The position numbers and the translations under genes were made by a program. From Algibacter sp. (lineage in GTDB: Bacteria; Bacteroidota; Bacteroidia; Flavobacteriales; Flavobacteriaceae), in contig NZ_JAQWOO010000047.1 of the NCBI RefSeq assembly GCF_029245835.1, forward strand, positions 1 through 40,919: a stretch of 40,919 nt of DNA, given 5' to 3'. The first letter of the stretch is position 1. Each line of letters starts with the position of its first letter. This document shows positions 1 through 7,651 of this stretch, in pieces. The notes below the pieces were generated by a model. That model was not told the DNA's origin and did not search any database. It saw nothing but the letters and a program-made list of their open reading frames with translations.

Positions 1-98
1 AAGTGAGTTTGGCGATATAGAAATCGCTTTGCTCTATTTTAACAACATTATTATTTACTATTAAAACAAAGAGCGTCAAAATAAAACCTAAATGACCA

Positions 99-137
99 AA
101 AATAAAAAGATCGCCTAAATTGTTTTTAGACGACCTC
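99..137 (-). terminator. Rho-independent terminator of the cold-shock gene
   Basis: Arms at 108-119 and 125-136 pair over 12 bp with two G-U wobbles and a 5-nt loop. Read on the minus strand the stem is followed by a run of five T. It lies about 30 nt beyond the cold-shock stop codon, in the right orientation to end that transcript. Bases 1-98 upstream of it show no gene that I can support. Confidence 0.75.
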
Positions 138-167
138 TTTACCTTGTAATTGTTAAATAGTATATCG

Positions 168-359
168 TTAGACTACTTTTACGTTTACGGCGTTTAATCC
201 TTTTCTGCCTTCTTGTAGATCGAATTCTACAACATCACCTTCACGAATTTCATCGATTAATCCTGAAATGTGTACGAAATGTTCTTTGTTGTTGTCTTCT
301 TCAACGATGAAACCAAATCCTTTAGAATCATTGAAAAATTTTACTGTACCTTTACTCAT
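168..359 (-). CDS. cspA: Cold-shock domain protein (CspA family), 63 aa
   Basis: Single-stranded nucleic-acid-binding cold-shock protein, a cytoplasmic RNA chaperone. The 63-residue product is the whole OB-fold: it opens MSKGTVKFFN, carries the RNP1 motif KGFGFI at residues 13-18 and the RNP2-like motif HFVHIS at 27-32, and ends with the usual basic strand. I start it at the ATG at 359: a longer open frame runs to 440, but its extra N-terminal residues do not resemble the family and would include the promoter. A flavobacterial -7 element lies about 30 nt upstream and a strong hairpin terminator lies downstream, so it is a single-gene transcript. A function beyond general cold or stationary-phase RNA chaperoning cannot be read from the sequence. 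Confidence 0.95.
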   Translation of the reverse strand: MSKGTVKFFNDSKGFGFIVEEDNNKEHFVHISGLIDEIREGDVVEFDLQEGRKGLNAVNVKVV

Positions 360-387
360 TGTATTTGTATTATAATAAATTAAGTGG

Positions 388-395
388 CAAATATA
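388..395 (-). promoter_or_regulatory. Promoter -7 element of the cold-shock gene
   Basis: On the minus strand this reads TATATTTG, an exact match to the flavobacterial -7 consensus TAnnTTTG. It predicts a start near position 380 and a leader of about 20 nt. I see no clean -33 TTG at 17-19 bp. Confidence 0.5.
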
Positions 396-457
396 ATATA
401 AAAAACAGTAAGTGTGAAATTTTTTATAAAATTTTTGCACTAAAAAGGAATATCTAA

Positions 458-754
458 TTACCTTAAAACCAGTTTTTTAATTATCACTTTTCCTAACTCT
501 TCATTAAGCATATTAATTATTTTTTCTTTTCCATAGCTTAATTCCTCTCTTAAAACACTTGAACTCAATTGCACATACAGTGTTTCGCGCTCTAAACTCA
601 CCGCAGTAGTGTAGTTGTTAACGCCATTCCCCATAAGTTTTGCCCATGCATCAGCAACATTAACTTTGTTTAATCCTTTTTCAAGTTTATTTGTTTCAAC
701 AAACTCTTTTAAAGCGTCACTAATACTCAAATTTTCGTTGTTGCGTTTTGCCAT
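458..754 (-). CDS. DUF721 (DciA-like) domain protein
   Basis: A 98-residue protein consisting of one DUF721 domain. The visible features are the N-terminal helix ISDALKEFVE, the WAKLMG segment near residues 37-42 and the strand LYVQLSSSVLREELS near 60-73, which match the KH-like fold of DciA, the helicase-operating protein of many bacteria. Family knowledge points to a role with replicative helicase DnaB, but short Bacteroidota members are not well characterised. In many bacteria this gene sits directly beside recF. Here about 4.2 kb of accessory DNA lies between it and recF (4974-6053), which is on the same strand. The start ATG at 754 gives the expected MAKRN opening. Confidence 0.85.
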   Translation of the reverse strand: MAKRNNENLSISDALKEFVETNKLEKGLNKVNVADAWAKLMGNGVNNYTTAVSLERETLYVQLSSSVLREELSYGKEKIINMLNEELGKVIIKKLVLR

Positions 755-807
755 AGCTCTATTAAATGGATTAGAAAAAAATATGTTTTGTAAATGTATT
801 AAAATTT

Positions 808-902
808 TTGGGCGCTACCCAAGGGTCGGGCTATTCATTGCAAGTCCTCGCACCTCCTACGTCGGGCTGTGGGCTTTTCATTGCTATCCCTAGCGCATGG
901 GT
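808..902. repeat. Degenerate Bacteroidota intergenic repeat (GGGCGCTACCC / TAGCGC type)
   Basis: A GC-richer block inside AT-rich spacer DNA. It opens with GGGCGCTACCCAAGGGTCGGG and closes with CCCTAGCGC; GCGCTA near the left edge pairs with TAGCGC near the right edge. A second CGTCGGGCTGTGGGCT block lies inside. I recognise the motif order (gggcgctaccc, gggtcgggct, cgtcgggct, atccctagcgc) from dispersed intergenic repeats in flavobacterial genomes. It is non-coding; a short open frame on the plus strand here is a by-product. Confidence 0.65.
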
Positions 903-1447
903 ATTTGCTATATTAATTTTTTAAATTTAAAGCTGTTTTGTTTTTGGAGAGGCTCGTTAAAGGGTTCCTGTATGGTTAATAGCTTGTTAAAATGCTAAAA
1001 TCTTTTTCGGTTAAGGGATACTTTAAAAAAAAAGCACTTTACTTTACCAATTAGTAAACATTCACCATAAAAAATGTTGTGGGTAGTATTTACTTTTCAT
1101 CCTAAAAAAATATTCGTTATTTAGTAATGTATCGTTATCTACTTTTATTTCTTAATTAATCTTCCCATACATTATATTGGTCTTTCATAGCTAATGTTTT
1201 TTTTAAAATCCAAACAATCATTAATTTGGATAACATCAATACTGCATCCTATTGCTTATAACATTAAGAAACACCTTAAATGTATAATAAAAAAGTTGAA
1301 AAGTAATGCTAAAGCAGCAGGTTGTTTTACAGTTAAAAAGGCTATTTAGTACTCAAAATAGACCTTTAGCAGACTCCAAATTTTAAAAAGAAATAGGTTA
1401 CTCTAAAAACAAAAGCCACCTTGAAAAGAGTTATTGAGTTAAAAAAA
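903..1447. other. Non-coding spacer
   Basis: About 545 bp of AT-rich DNA with no open frame longer than a few dozen codons and no recognisable RNA gene. It lies between the intergenic repeat and the end of the HxlR gene, inside the DNA that separates DUF721 from recF. I see no terminator with a clear U-run and no homology to a transposase. Confidence 0.5.
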
Positions 1448-1909
1448 TTATTCTCTTATAGAGCCTTTTGCAACGATTACGGGTATTGTAGCCAGTTTTT
1501 TTCTATACTGCTGTTCAATTCCTTTTGCAAATTCGGCTTTATCAGTTCTTAATAATTCCATTCCCTTACCATTAACGATAGTCGGATTCAAATCCCTTAA
1601 ATGATTGTCGCTCCAAATTCCTAACTCGATAATTATTGGTGTCATTGCAAGACCTTTCTCTGTTAAAAGATAAATATTTGACTTTTTATTATTCGGGAGC
1701 TTGGTTTTAATAACAATTCCTACTTCTTCAAGTTGTTTCAATTTCGTGGTCAATATATTGGTTGCAATTTTTTCATCACTTTCTGTAAAGTCTTTAAAAG
1801 TTTGCTTGTTTTCTATAAGCATCTGTTTCACGATAACCAACATCCATTTATCGCCTAAAATATCTAAAGCCGAAGTAAAAGGGCAATTGCATCTAAATTT
1901 TGTTTCCAT
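1448..1909 (-). CDS. HxlR-family (DUF24) winged-helix transcriptional regulator
   Basis: A 153-residue regulator with the HxlR signature: the conserved cysteine C9 in CPFTSALDILGDKW (residues 9-22), a winged helix over about 15-105 with the recognition-helix region ATNILTTKLKQLEE, and the wing segment NKKSNIYLLTEKG. HxlR/YodB/HypR-type proteins are dimeric DNA-binding sensors, often of quinones, aldehydes or other electrophiles, and act through that N-terminal cysteine. A second cysteine, C7, is two residues away. The C-terminal tail of about 45 residues is longer than in many family members. The gene is divergent from the SnoaL-SnoaL-SDR operon, and palindromes fill the shared promoter region. 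It is therefore probably their local regulator. The inducing compound is unknown. Confidence 0.9.
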   Translation of the reverse strand: METKFRCNCPFTSALDILGDKWMLVIVKQMLIENKQTFKDFTESDEKIATNILTTKLKQLEEVGIVIKTKLPNNKKSNIYLLTEKGLAMTPIIIELGIWSDNHLRDLNPTIVNGKGMELLRTDKAEFAKGIEQQYRKKLATIPVIVAKGSIRE

Positions 1910-1934
1910 TCTCTTTTGTTCCTTTTGTAGGCTA

Positions 1935-1942
1935 CAAAGGTA
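1935..1942 (-). promoter_or_regulatory. Promoter -7 element of the HxlR gene
   Basis: The minus strand reads TACCTTTG, matching TAnnTTTG, 26 nt before the ATG. No clear -33 TTG is present at the standard distance, so activity may depend on the neighbouring operator region. Confidence 0.4.
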
Positions 1943-1985
1943 ACAAATTATATTTTTTACTTGTAAAATGAAATTAATTTTTATA

Positions 1986-2034
1986 ATTACTTGCTTTTTA
2001 AAAGTAATATTGTATTTTTGCTTGCGAAATACAA
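1986..2034. promoter_or_regulatory. Two palindromic operators with identical 9-bp spacers
   Basis: Palindrome 1 is ATTACTT (1986-1992), 9 bp, AAGTAAT (2002-2008). Palindrome 2 is TTGTATTT (2010-2017), 9 bp, AAATACAA (2027-2034). All arms are perfect and the centres lie about 25 bp apart. The first covers the -33 element and spacer, and the second covers the -7 element and the start region of the plus-strand promoter. Symmetric sites at this place suit a repressing HxlR dimer. Binding by the adjacent HxlR protein is inferred. Confidence 0.6.
1991..2020 (+). promoter_or_regulatory. Flavobacterial promoter of the SnoaL-SnoaL-SDR operon
   Basis: TTG (1991-1993), 19 bp, TATTTTTG (2013-2020) matches the flavobacterial -33/-7 consensus TTG-N17-19-TAnnTTTG exactly. 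Transcription would start near 2026, about 37 nt before the first ATG. Confidence 0.75.
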
Positions 2035-2062
2035 GTAATAGATATTAATAAAAATTAAATCA

Positions 2063-2947
2063 ATGAAAAAAGTAATCACAGTATTTGTGTTAGCAGGCAT
2101 TCTTGCTTCCTGCAACACATCTAAAACAAATACAAAAAGCAAGAATAATCAGTCAAAAGAAAAAACAATGAACAACAAAGAAATTGTAGGCACTTTCTTG
2201 GGTGCTGTAGCCAAACAAGATGCAGAGACAATGCGAAAATTTGCCAATGCAGATTATATTCAGCATAATCCATTCGTGCCAACAGGACTTGAACCGTTTA
2301 TAGGACTATTACCAGTCTTAAAAGAAAACGGAACATACGCTGAAAACGTTCGACTATTTCAAGATGGTAACTATGTATTTATGCACAACATTTGGAAAAA
2401 TGCAAAACCATTTGGTGCAGATGAAATGGTAGCATTTGATATTATACGTGTCGATCAAAACGGAAAAGTAGCCGAGCATTGGGATGCAATGACTGTTTTG
2501 GTTAAAGAAACTGCAAGCGGAAGAACACAAACTGATGGTTCTACAACTGTGACAGATTTGGATAAAACCGAAGCGAATAAAAAACTGGTGACTTCATTTA
2601 TCAACGATGTGCCAATGGGTAAAAATCAAGGTAAAATTGGTGAGTATATTAGTTCGGAACAATACAACCAACATAATCCACAAATCAAGGATGGTTTAAA
2701 TGGTTTGGGAGAATTTTTTCAATATCTAGCTTCACAAAACATCACTTTTAAATATAACAAACTCCACAAAGTTTTAGGTGAAGGGAATTTTGTACTCACA
2801 GTAAGTGAGGGCGAATTGATGGGAAAGGAACAGGTTTTTTATGATTTATTTCGTGTAGAAAATGGCAAAATTGTAGAGCATTGGGATGTGATTCAAGAAA
2901 TACCTACCGAAGGATTGGCACACAATAACGGTATGTTTGGGTTTTAA
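2063..2947 (+). CDS. Double-domain SnoaL/NTF2-like lipoprotein (paralogue 1)
   Basis: A 294-residue predicted lipoprotein: the signal peptide ends in the lipobox ILASC with acylated Cys17. The mature protein has two tandem SnoaL-like (NTF2 fold, COG4922-like) domains. Each has the same landmarks: the first with DYIQHNPFVPTG and VAEHWDAM, the second with QYNQHNPQIKDG and IVEHWDVI. The QHNP and EHWD motifs line the cone-shaped pocket in this family. It includes polyketide cyclases and uncharacterised small-molecule-binding proteins, so the reaction is unknown. It is the first gene of an operon with a close paralogue 37 bp downstream and an SDR. An internal ATG at 2168 would give a cytoplasmic form without the lipid anchor, but the signal peptide is convincing. 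Confidence 0.85.
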   Translation: MKKVITVFVLAGILASCNTSKTNTKSKNNQSKEKTMNNKEIVGTFLGAVAKQDAETMRKFANADYIQHNPFVPTGLEPFIGLLPVLKENGTYAENVRLFQDGNYVFMHNIWKNAKPFGADEMVAFDIIRVDQNGKVAEHWDAMTVLVKETASGRTQTDGSTTVTDLDKTEANKKLVTSFINDVPMGKNQGKIGEYISSEQYNQHNPQIKDGLNGLGEFFQYLASQNITFKYNKLHKVLGEGNFVLTVSEGELMGKEQVFYDLFRVENGKIVEHWDVIQEIPTEGLAHNNGMFGF

Positions 2948-2984
2948 TTCAATTTAATTTTTAACTCTTAAATATTTATAAAAA

Positions 2985-3860
2985 ATGAAAAATTTATTTT
3001 TTAAATTAATTTTAGTGCTTGGTGTACTATTTAGTTTAGTGGCATGTAGTGATGACGATGATGGCACAGTAACAGAGCCTACTCAAAAAGAAAAAGTAGT
3101 TCAGTTTTTTAAGGCTGTTAATGAACGTGATGTTGCTACCTTAGAAAGCTTAGTTAATGAGGATTATATTCAACATAATCCATTTATCCCAACAGGCAGA
3201 GATGCATTTATATCGCTTCTTCCTGTATTAGAACAAAACGGAACACAGTTAGAAAATATTCGTTTGATTGAAGATGGAAGCTTTGTAGTAGCTCATAATG
3301 TATGGACTAACGCTGGAGTTTTTGGATATGGAGATACTACAGTTTCTTTCGATATATTACGTTTTGATGCAAATGGTAAAATAGCCGAACATTGGGATGC
3401 CTTGCAAGCTTGGGAATTTCCCACTGTTAATGGTAACACAATGACTGATGGACCAACCACCATCACTAACTTAGACGAAACGGAAGCAAATAAAGCTTTA
3501 GCTGTGAATATAATCCAAGATGTATTGATGGGGCAAAATCCAAATAACATTACCAACTACATTGCCGAAGATTACATCCAACACAACCCTCAAATCGATA
3601 ATGGCTTACAAGGGATTCAGGATGCCGTGGCTTTTCTTACGTCTATAAATAACATGTTCCAATACAATACCATTCACAAAGTAATTGGGGAAGGAAATTT
3701 TGTTTTAACTGTAAGCGAAGGAACTTGGAATGGCACCTCCAATGCGTTTTATGATTTATTCAGAATGGAAAATGGTAAAGCTGTAGAGCATTGGGACGTA
3801 ATCCAACCCGTGCCTACCGAAGGTTTGGTGAATGACAACGGAATGTTTGATGGATTTTAA
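2985..3860 (+). CDS. Double-domain SnoaL/NTF2-like lipoprotein (paralogue 2)
   Basis: A 291-residue paralogue of the preceding gene and clearly a tandem duplicate: domain 1 has DYIQHNPFIPTG and AEHWDAL, domain 2 has DYIQHNPQIDNG and VEHWDVI, and both proteins end in nearly the same NNGMF/NDNGMF tail. The lipobox is SLVAC with Cys21, followed by SDDDDG. That acidic stretch just after the lipidated cysteine resembles the export signal that sends Bacteroidota lipoproteins to the cell surface, so this copy may be surface-exposed while copy 1, which lacks the acidic run, may face the periplasm. This is an inference. Substrate and activity are unknown. Confidence 0.85.
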   Translation: MKNLFFKLILVLGVLFSLVACSDDDDGTVTEPTQKEKVVQFFKAVNERDVATLESLVNEDYIQHNPFIPTGRDAFISLLPVLEQNGTQLENIRLIEDGSFVVAHNVWTNAGVFGYGDTTVSFDILRFDANGKIAEHWDALQAWEFPTVNGNTMTDGPTTITNLDETEANKALAVNIIQDVLMGQNPNNITNYIAEDYIQHNPQIDNGLQGIQDAVAFLTSINNMFQYNTIHKVIGEGNFVLTVSEGTWNGTSNAFYDLFRMENGKAVEHWDVIQPVPTEGLVNDNGMFDGF

Positions 3861-3888
3861 TTCAATTAATTATAAATATTTACAAATA

Positions 3889-4764
3889 ATGAAAAACATA
3901 ATAATAACAGGAAGTAGTAGTGGTTTTGGACTAAAAGCCGCTAAAGATTTTGCAGATAAAGGCTATCAAGTTTTTGCAACAATGAGAAATCCAGAAGGGA
4001 AAAACGCAGAAAAAAAGGCAGATTTAGAAGGTTATTCTAACCATATAAAAGTGGTGGATATGGATGTAACCAAAGAAGCTTCTGTAAAAGAGGCTATGAA
4101 TAGTATCCTTTCACAAGCAGAACATATTGATATTCTAATTAACAATGCAGGTATTATGTATATCGGTATTACAGAAGCCTACAGCGTTGAGCAGGCAAAG
4201 TGGCAAATGGAAACCAATTATTATGGTGCTATTAGAACAATGCAAGCCGTTTTACCTACAATGAGAAAATCGAGTACGGGTTTAATTATCAATACATCTT
4301 CGCTTGTTGGTCGTATGTCACCACCATTTTTCGGAACCTATACTGCCACAAAACACGCTTTGGAAGGTTATTCGCAAGCCTTACGTTATGAGGTTTCGCC
4401 TTTTGGCGTAGATATCGTAATGGTAGAACCAGGACCGTTTGGAACAGGATTGTTGGCTTCTGGACAAGCCCCTTTACATTCTGAAGTTCTTGATTCTTAT
4501 GGTGAATTAGCGGTTGTTCCAACTGCAATGGGCGAGAATTTTGCTCAAATGTTACAAAGCCAAGATGCTCCTGACCCACAATGGGTGGTAGATGCTTATT
4601 TAAAATTGGCAGAAATGCCTTTTGGCAGTCGTCCAACTCGAACTGTTGTAGGAATAACTTGGGGTGTTGATGAAATTAACGAATTGACACAACCGATTCA
4701 AGACCGAGTACTTAAAGAAATGCAATTAGAAAATGTGCTTGGTGGCATTTCGTCATCATCATAA
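3889..4764 (+). CDS. Short-chain dehydrogenase/reductase (SDR) family oxidoreductase
   Basis: A 291-residue classical SDR. The Rossmann glycine motif GSSSGFG lies at residues 7-13, NNAG at about 86-89, the catalytic Ser in NTSS, and YTATK, the YxxxK active site, after it. The PG segment after the active site (VEPGPFGTG) is also present. NAD(P)-dependent alcohol or carbonyl oxidoreductase; the substrate cannot be told from sequence. I start at the ATG at 3889, which gives MKNIIITGSSSG. A longer frame beginning at 3832 overlaps the upstream stop and adds no family-like residues. The gene is 28 bp after the second SnoaL-like gene and belongs to the same HxlR-controlled operon. A cytoplasmic reductase beside envelope-anchored SnoaL-like proteins suggests processing or detoxification of a small carbonyl or quinone compound (inference). 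Confidence 0.9.
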   Translation: MKNIIITGSSSGFGLKAAKDFADKGYQVFATMRNPEGKNAEKKADLEGYSNHIKVVDMDVTKEASVKEAMNSILSQAEHIDILINNAGIMYIGITEAYSVEQAKWQMETNYYGAIRTMQAVLPTMRKSSTGLIINTSSLVGRMSPPFFGTYTATKHALEGYSQALRYEVSPFGVDIVMVEPGPFGTGLLASGQAPLHSEVLDSYGELAVVPTAMGENFAQMLQSQDAPDPQWVVDAYLKLAEMPFGSRPTRTVVGITWGVDEINELTQPIQDRVLKEMQLENVLGGISSSS

Positions 4765-4783
4765 AATTTTTAGTTCACTTTTT

Positions 4784-4820
4784 AAAATCACAAGGGTTTC
4801 CGTTCTTGTGATTTTTTTTG
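4784..4820 (+). terminator. Strong Rho-independent terminator after the SDR gene
   Basis: Arms AAAATCACAAG (4784-4794) and CTTGTGATTTT (4805-4815) are perfect, with a 10-nt loop, and continue into a run of T to 4819. It ends the SnoaL-SnoaL-SDR operon. A second hairpin, GATTGTAG (4821-4828) with CTACAATC (4842-4849), follows directly and may serve the convergent recF transcript. Confidence 0.88.
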
Positions 4821-4973
4821 GATTGTAGTTTTTCAAATTAGCTACAATCTTTCGAGGATATAAAATCGTTTTTGTATTATATACTAGGCGTTAAATGAAA
4901 GTAGCCTGAATTTTATACAAAGTCAAGTCGTATTGATTGAAAACAGTCGTGATTTCGTGGCTAAAAAAGCCCA

Positions 4974-6053
4974 TCACAACCTAAAAACCTCATAACTTTG
5001 ATGCACTTGCTTCACTGCTTCTTCAGTACGTTCAGCATGTGTATCACTTATAAATAGTTGTCCGAAATTCTCATCGTCTACTAATTTAATAATTTGCGCT
5101 ACGCGCTGTTCATCTAACTTATCAAAAATATCATCAAGAAGTAAAATAGGATTTACACCACTTTGGGCTTTTATAAAATCGAACTGTGCCAATTTCAAAG
5201 CTATTAAAAATGATTTTTGCTGTCCCTGACTTCCAAACTTCTTAATAGGGTGTCCTTCAATATTAAAATGTAAATCATCCTTATGTATACCAACACTTGT
5301 ATATTGTAAAGCCTTGTCTTTGTTTACCGATGCTCTTAAAAGCGTATTTAAATCTCCTTCGAATAAATCACTACTATAAACCAAATCTACAGATTCATTA
5401 CCATTACTAATAGCCTCATATCGCAATTTAAAAATAGGGATAAAAGCTTTTAGAAACACATCACGTTTTTTAAAAATCTTGCTGCCATAATCTGAAAGTT
5501 GATTGTTGTAAACATCTAAAGTGTCATTGTTAAATGTATGATTAAGTGCAAAATATTTCAACAAAGCATTCCGTTGCGCTAATATTTTATTGTAATTTAT
5601 TAAGTGGTTTAGGTAGCTTTTATCACTTTGCGAAATCACAGAATCAATAAATTTTCTACGTGTGGTGCTGCCTTCAATAATTAAATCTCTATCGGCAGGC
5701 GAGATAATAACTAAAGGCAAAAATCCAATATGTTCACTAAATTTTTCATAAGCTTTCCCGTTACGCTTAATTACTTTTTTTTGCCCACGCTTTAGGCTAA
5801 CCGCAACTTTTTCAGTTTTTTTAGCCTTCTCATAATCACCATTAACGACAAAAAAGTCTTCGTCGTGTTTAATGTTTTGGGTTGCAACTGGATTAAAATA
5901 ACTTTTTCCGAAGGATAAATGATAAATAGCATCAAGCACATTCGTTTTCCCGATACCATTATTTCCAACAATACAATTTATTTTATCATTGAAAATGAAC
6001 GATTTACTATCGAAATTTTTATAATTAAGTAAAGAGAGTGATTTTAAAATCAT
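4974..6053 (-). CDS. recF: DNA replication and repair protein RecF
   Basis: A 359-residue SMC-like ATPase that helps load RecA at gapped DNA with RecO and RecR. Walker A GNNGIGKT is at residues 30-37, the ABC signature region FGSQGQQKS at 273-281 and Walker [13 protein letters not shown] at 303-314. The length is normal for the family. The start gives the standard opening [14 protein letters not shown], with the YKNF motif. It is transcribed away from the TPR gene, and its usual neighbour DUF721 is displaced about 4.2 kb downstream. Confidence 0.97.
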   Translation of the reverse strand: MILKSLSLLNYKNFDSKSFIFNDKINCIVGNNGIGKTNVLDAIYHLSFGKSYFNPVATQNIKHDEDFFVVNGDYEKAKKTEKVAVSLKRGQKKVIKRNGKAYEKFSEHIGFLPLVIISPADRDLIIEGSTTRRKFIDSVISQSDKSYLNHLINYNKILAQRNALLKYFALNHTFNNDTLDVYNNQLSDYGSKIFKKRDVFLKAFIPIFKLRYEAISNGNESVDLVYSSDLFEGDLNTLLRASVNKDKALQYTSVGIHKDDLHFNIEGHPIKKFGSQGQQKSFLIALKLAQFDFIKAQSGVNPILLLDDIFDKLDEQRVAQIIKLVDDENFGQLFISDTHAERTEEAVKQVHQSYEVFRL

Positions 6054-6192
6054 ACAAAAAGCAATTTTGAGAGCATTTTGAGGTTAAACTCATAAAAAGA
6101 ACTGCAAATTATTGAAAAATATCAAATAAATAGGTGTTTAGTTATGAAGAAAAATTATATTTTTGCGCGACAATAATTTTACACAGCATATC

Positions 6193-6966
6193 ATGGCAAC
6201 TTACAAGAAAAGAGGATATAAACCAAAAACGAACGTAGAGAAGCAACAGAATATAGAAGATGGTTCTACAACTGCTGAGGTTTTTAATACACTTGACGAA
6301 ACAGCTTCTAAAACAGAAGATTTTGTAGCAAAAAATCAAAAATATATTTTTATCATAATTGGTCTTGTTGCAGTAATCGTTTTAGGCTCTTTAGCATATA
6401 AAGAATATGTGGCTAAGCCAAAACAGCAGGCAGCTATGAATGATATGTTTCAAGCTCAAAAATATTTTGATGAAGCCGTTACAGGAACAGCAAAAGATTC
6501 TCTTTATAACTTGGCATTGAATGGTGGTGAAGGTAAATTTGGTATGCTAGATATTATTCAAGAATATAGCGGAACACCTTCTGCTAATTTAGCAAGTTAT
6601 TATGCGGGTACAGCTTATCTAAGACTAAAAGATTATAAAAATGCAGTTGAGTATTTAAGTGATTTTAAAAGTGATGATGAGGTTCTAGCACCTTTAGCTA
6701 AAGGGAATATTGGTGATGCCTTTGTGCAATTAAACCAAACAGAAGATGCTTTAGGTTACTATGAACAAGCTGCTGAAATGCGCGATAACGAATTTACAAC
6801 ACCAATGTATTTGTTTAAAGCTGGAGCAATTGCTTTAGATTTAGGTAAAGCAGATAAAGCATTAGCTTATTTTAAAAGAATAAAAGATGATTATGCGAAC
6901 TCCACTGAGGCTACAAAAGTGGATGTTTTTATAGGTAAAGCACAAGTGCTAGCAAACAAATATTAG
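6193..6966 (+). CDS. Membrane-anchored tetratricopeptide-repeat protein
   Basis: A 257-residue protein with a polar N-terminus, one transmembrane helix at about residues 51-67 (YIFIIIGLVAVIVLG) and a C-terminal region of TPR-like helices (YYAGTAYLRLKDYKNAVEYL, and later FKAGAIALDLGKADKALAYF). The topology resembles YfgM-type bitopic TPR proteins, which cooperate with periplasmic chaperones or the translocon, but equivalence is not shown. I start at the ATG at 6193 (MATYKKRGYKPKT), since the upstream in-frame ATG lies on the promoter-like sequence near 6156-6164. The gene is 13 bp upstream of ribH and directly upstream of the ribH-mutL block, an arrangement I know from other flavobacteria. Confidence 0.85.
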   Translation: MATYKKRGYKPKTNVEKQQNIEDGSTTAEVFNTLDETASKTEDFVAKNQKYIFIIIGLVAVIVLGSLAYKEYVAKPKQQAAMNDMFQAQKYFDEAVTGTAKDSLYNLALNGGEGKFGMLDIIQEYSGTPSANLASYYAGTAYLRLKDYKNAVEYLSDFKSDDEVLAPLAKGNIGDAFVQLNQTEDALGYYEQAAEMRDNEFTTPMYLFKAGAIALDLGKADKALAYFKRIKDDYANSTEATKVDVFIGKAQVLANKY

Positions 6967-6979
6967 AGCTCCGAAATTT

Positions 6980-7465
6980 ATGGCTACGGCAAATAAAAAT
7001 TTATCAGATTACGATAAAGCATCAATCCCAGACGCGAGTAAATTTCGGTTTGGGATTGTTGTTTCTGAATGGAATGATAATATTACAGAAGGACTCTACA
7101 AAGGTGCTTTCGATACGCTAATTGAAAATGGTGTGTTGCCAAACAACATTGTCCGTTGGAATGTTCCTGGAAGTTTTGAGTTAATTTACGGTTGTAAAAA
7201 AATGCAAGAGCAAATGATTAATGCTGTAATAGCCATTGGAAGTGTTATTCAAGGCGAAACAAAACATTTTGATTTTGTTTGCGAAGGTGTTGCTCAAGGT
7301 ATTAAAGACCTAAATGTATTGCACGAAACACCAGTTATTTTCTGCGTGCTTACAGATAACAATATGCAACAAGGTATAGAGCGCTCTGGTGGTAAACACG
7401 GAAACAAAGGGACGGAAGCTGCAATTGCTGCTATTAAAATGGCAGAGTTACGAAAAAACAGTTAA
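6980..7465 (+). CDS. ribH: 6,7-dimethyl-8-ribityllumazine synthase
   Basis: A 161-residue lumazine synthase, which joins 5-amino-6-ribitylaminouracil and dihydroxybutanone phosphate in the penultimate step of riboflavin synthesis; it usually forms cytoplasmic icosahedral or pentameric assemblies. Visible family motifs are VVSEWNDNIT (27-36), VPGSFELI (62-69), GSVIQGETKHFDFV with catalytic His96, and the C-terminal LTDNN and GGKHGNKGTEAA segments that form the phosphate site. The length is normal. It is transcribed with the TPR gene upstream. The other rib genes are not in the window. Confidence 0.97.
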   Translation: MATANKNLSDYDKASIPDASKFRFGIVVSEWNDNITEGLYKGAFDTLIENGVLPNNIVRWNVPGSFELIYGCKKMQEQMINAVIAIGSVIQGETKHFDFVCEGVAQGIKDLNVLHETPVIFCVLTDNNMQQGIERSGGKHGNKGTEAAIAAIKMAELRKNS

Positions 7466-7473
7466 ATCTCATT

Positions 7474-7563
7474 TCTCATTGCGAAAGAGGTACAACTGTG
7501 GTAGTCTGCTCCTCGATATACAGACTGCCACGTTTTACAAAACGTAAAAATCGCAGTGACGTA
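7474..7563. repeat. Palindromic intergenic repeat (TCATTGCGA ... TCGCAGTGA)
   Basis: Outer arms TCATTGCGA (7476-7484) and TCGCAGTGA (7551-7559) pair with one wobble. An inner stem AGTCTG (7503-7508) with CAGACT (7521-7526) and the block CAGACTGCCACG give the layout of the dispersed flavobacterial repeat I recall as cattgcgag, cagactgcc and tcgcaatgacg. The copy is degenerate. It sits between ribH and the next gene and may act as a transcript-stabilising or attenuating hairpin. Confidence 0.6.
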
Positions 7564-7621
7564 AAGCGTTTATCTTAACATTTTTTGGCAATTAAACCTA
7601 CTATTTCTGCCTACTTTTAAG

Positions 7622-7629
7622 TATTTTTG
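7622..7629 (+). promoter_or_regulatory. Possible -7 element for the small membrane protein and mutL genes
   Basis: TATTTTTG matches TAnnTTTG and lies 22 nt before the TTG start codon at 7652. No TTG is found 17-19 bp upstream, so it is a weak candidate. Confidence 0.35.
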
Positions 7630-7651
7630 AAAAGACGAGTAATACTAGATT

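Noticed and set aside
615-893. Plus-strand open frame of 92 codons
   Set aside because: It overlaps the DUF721 gene in antisense and runs into the intergenic repeat; low-complexity composition and no family resemblance.
1825-1840. Sequence resembling half of a parS site (TGTTTCACG)
   Set aside because: Only part of the 16-bp palindrome matches, it lies inside the HxlR gene and is far from parAB; probably chance.
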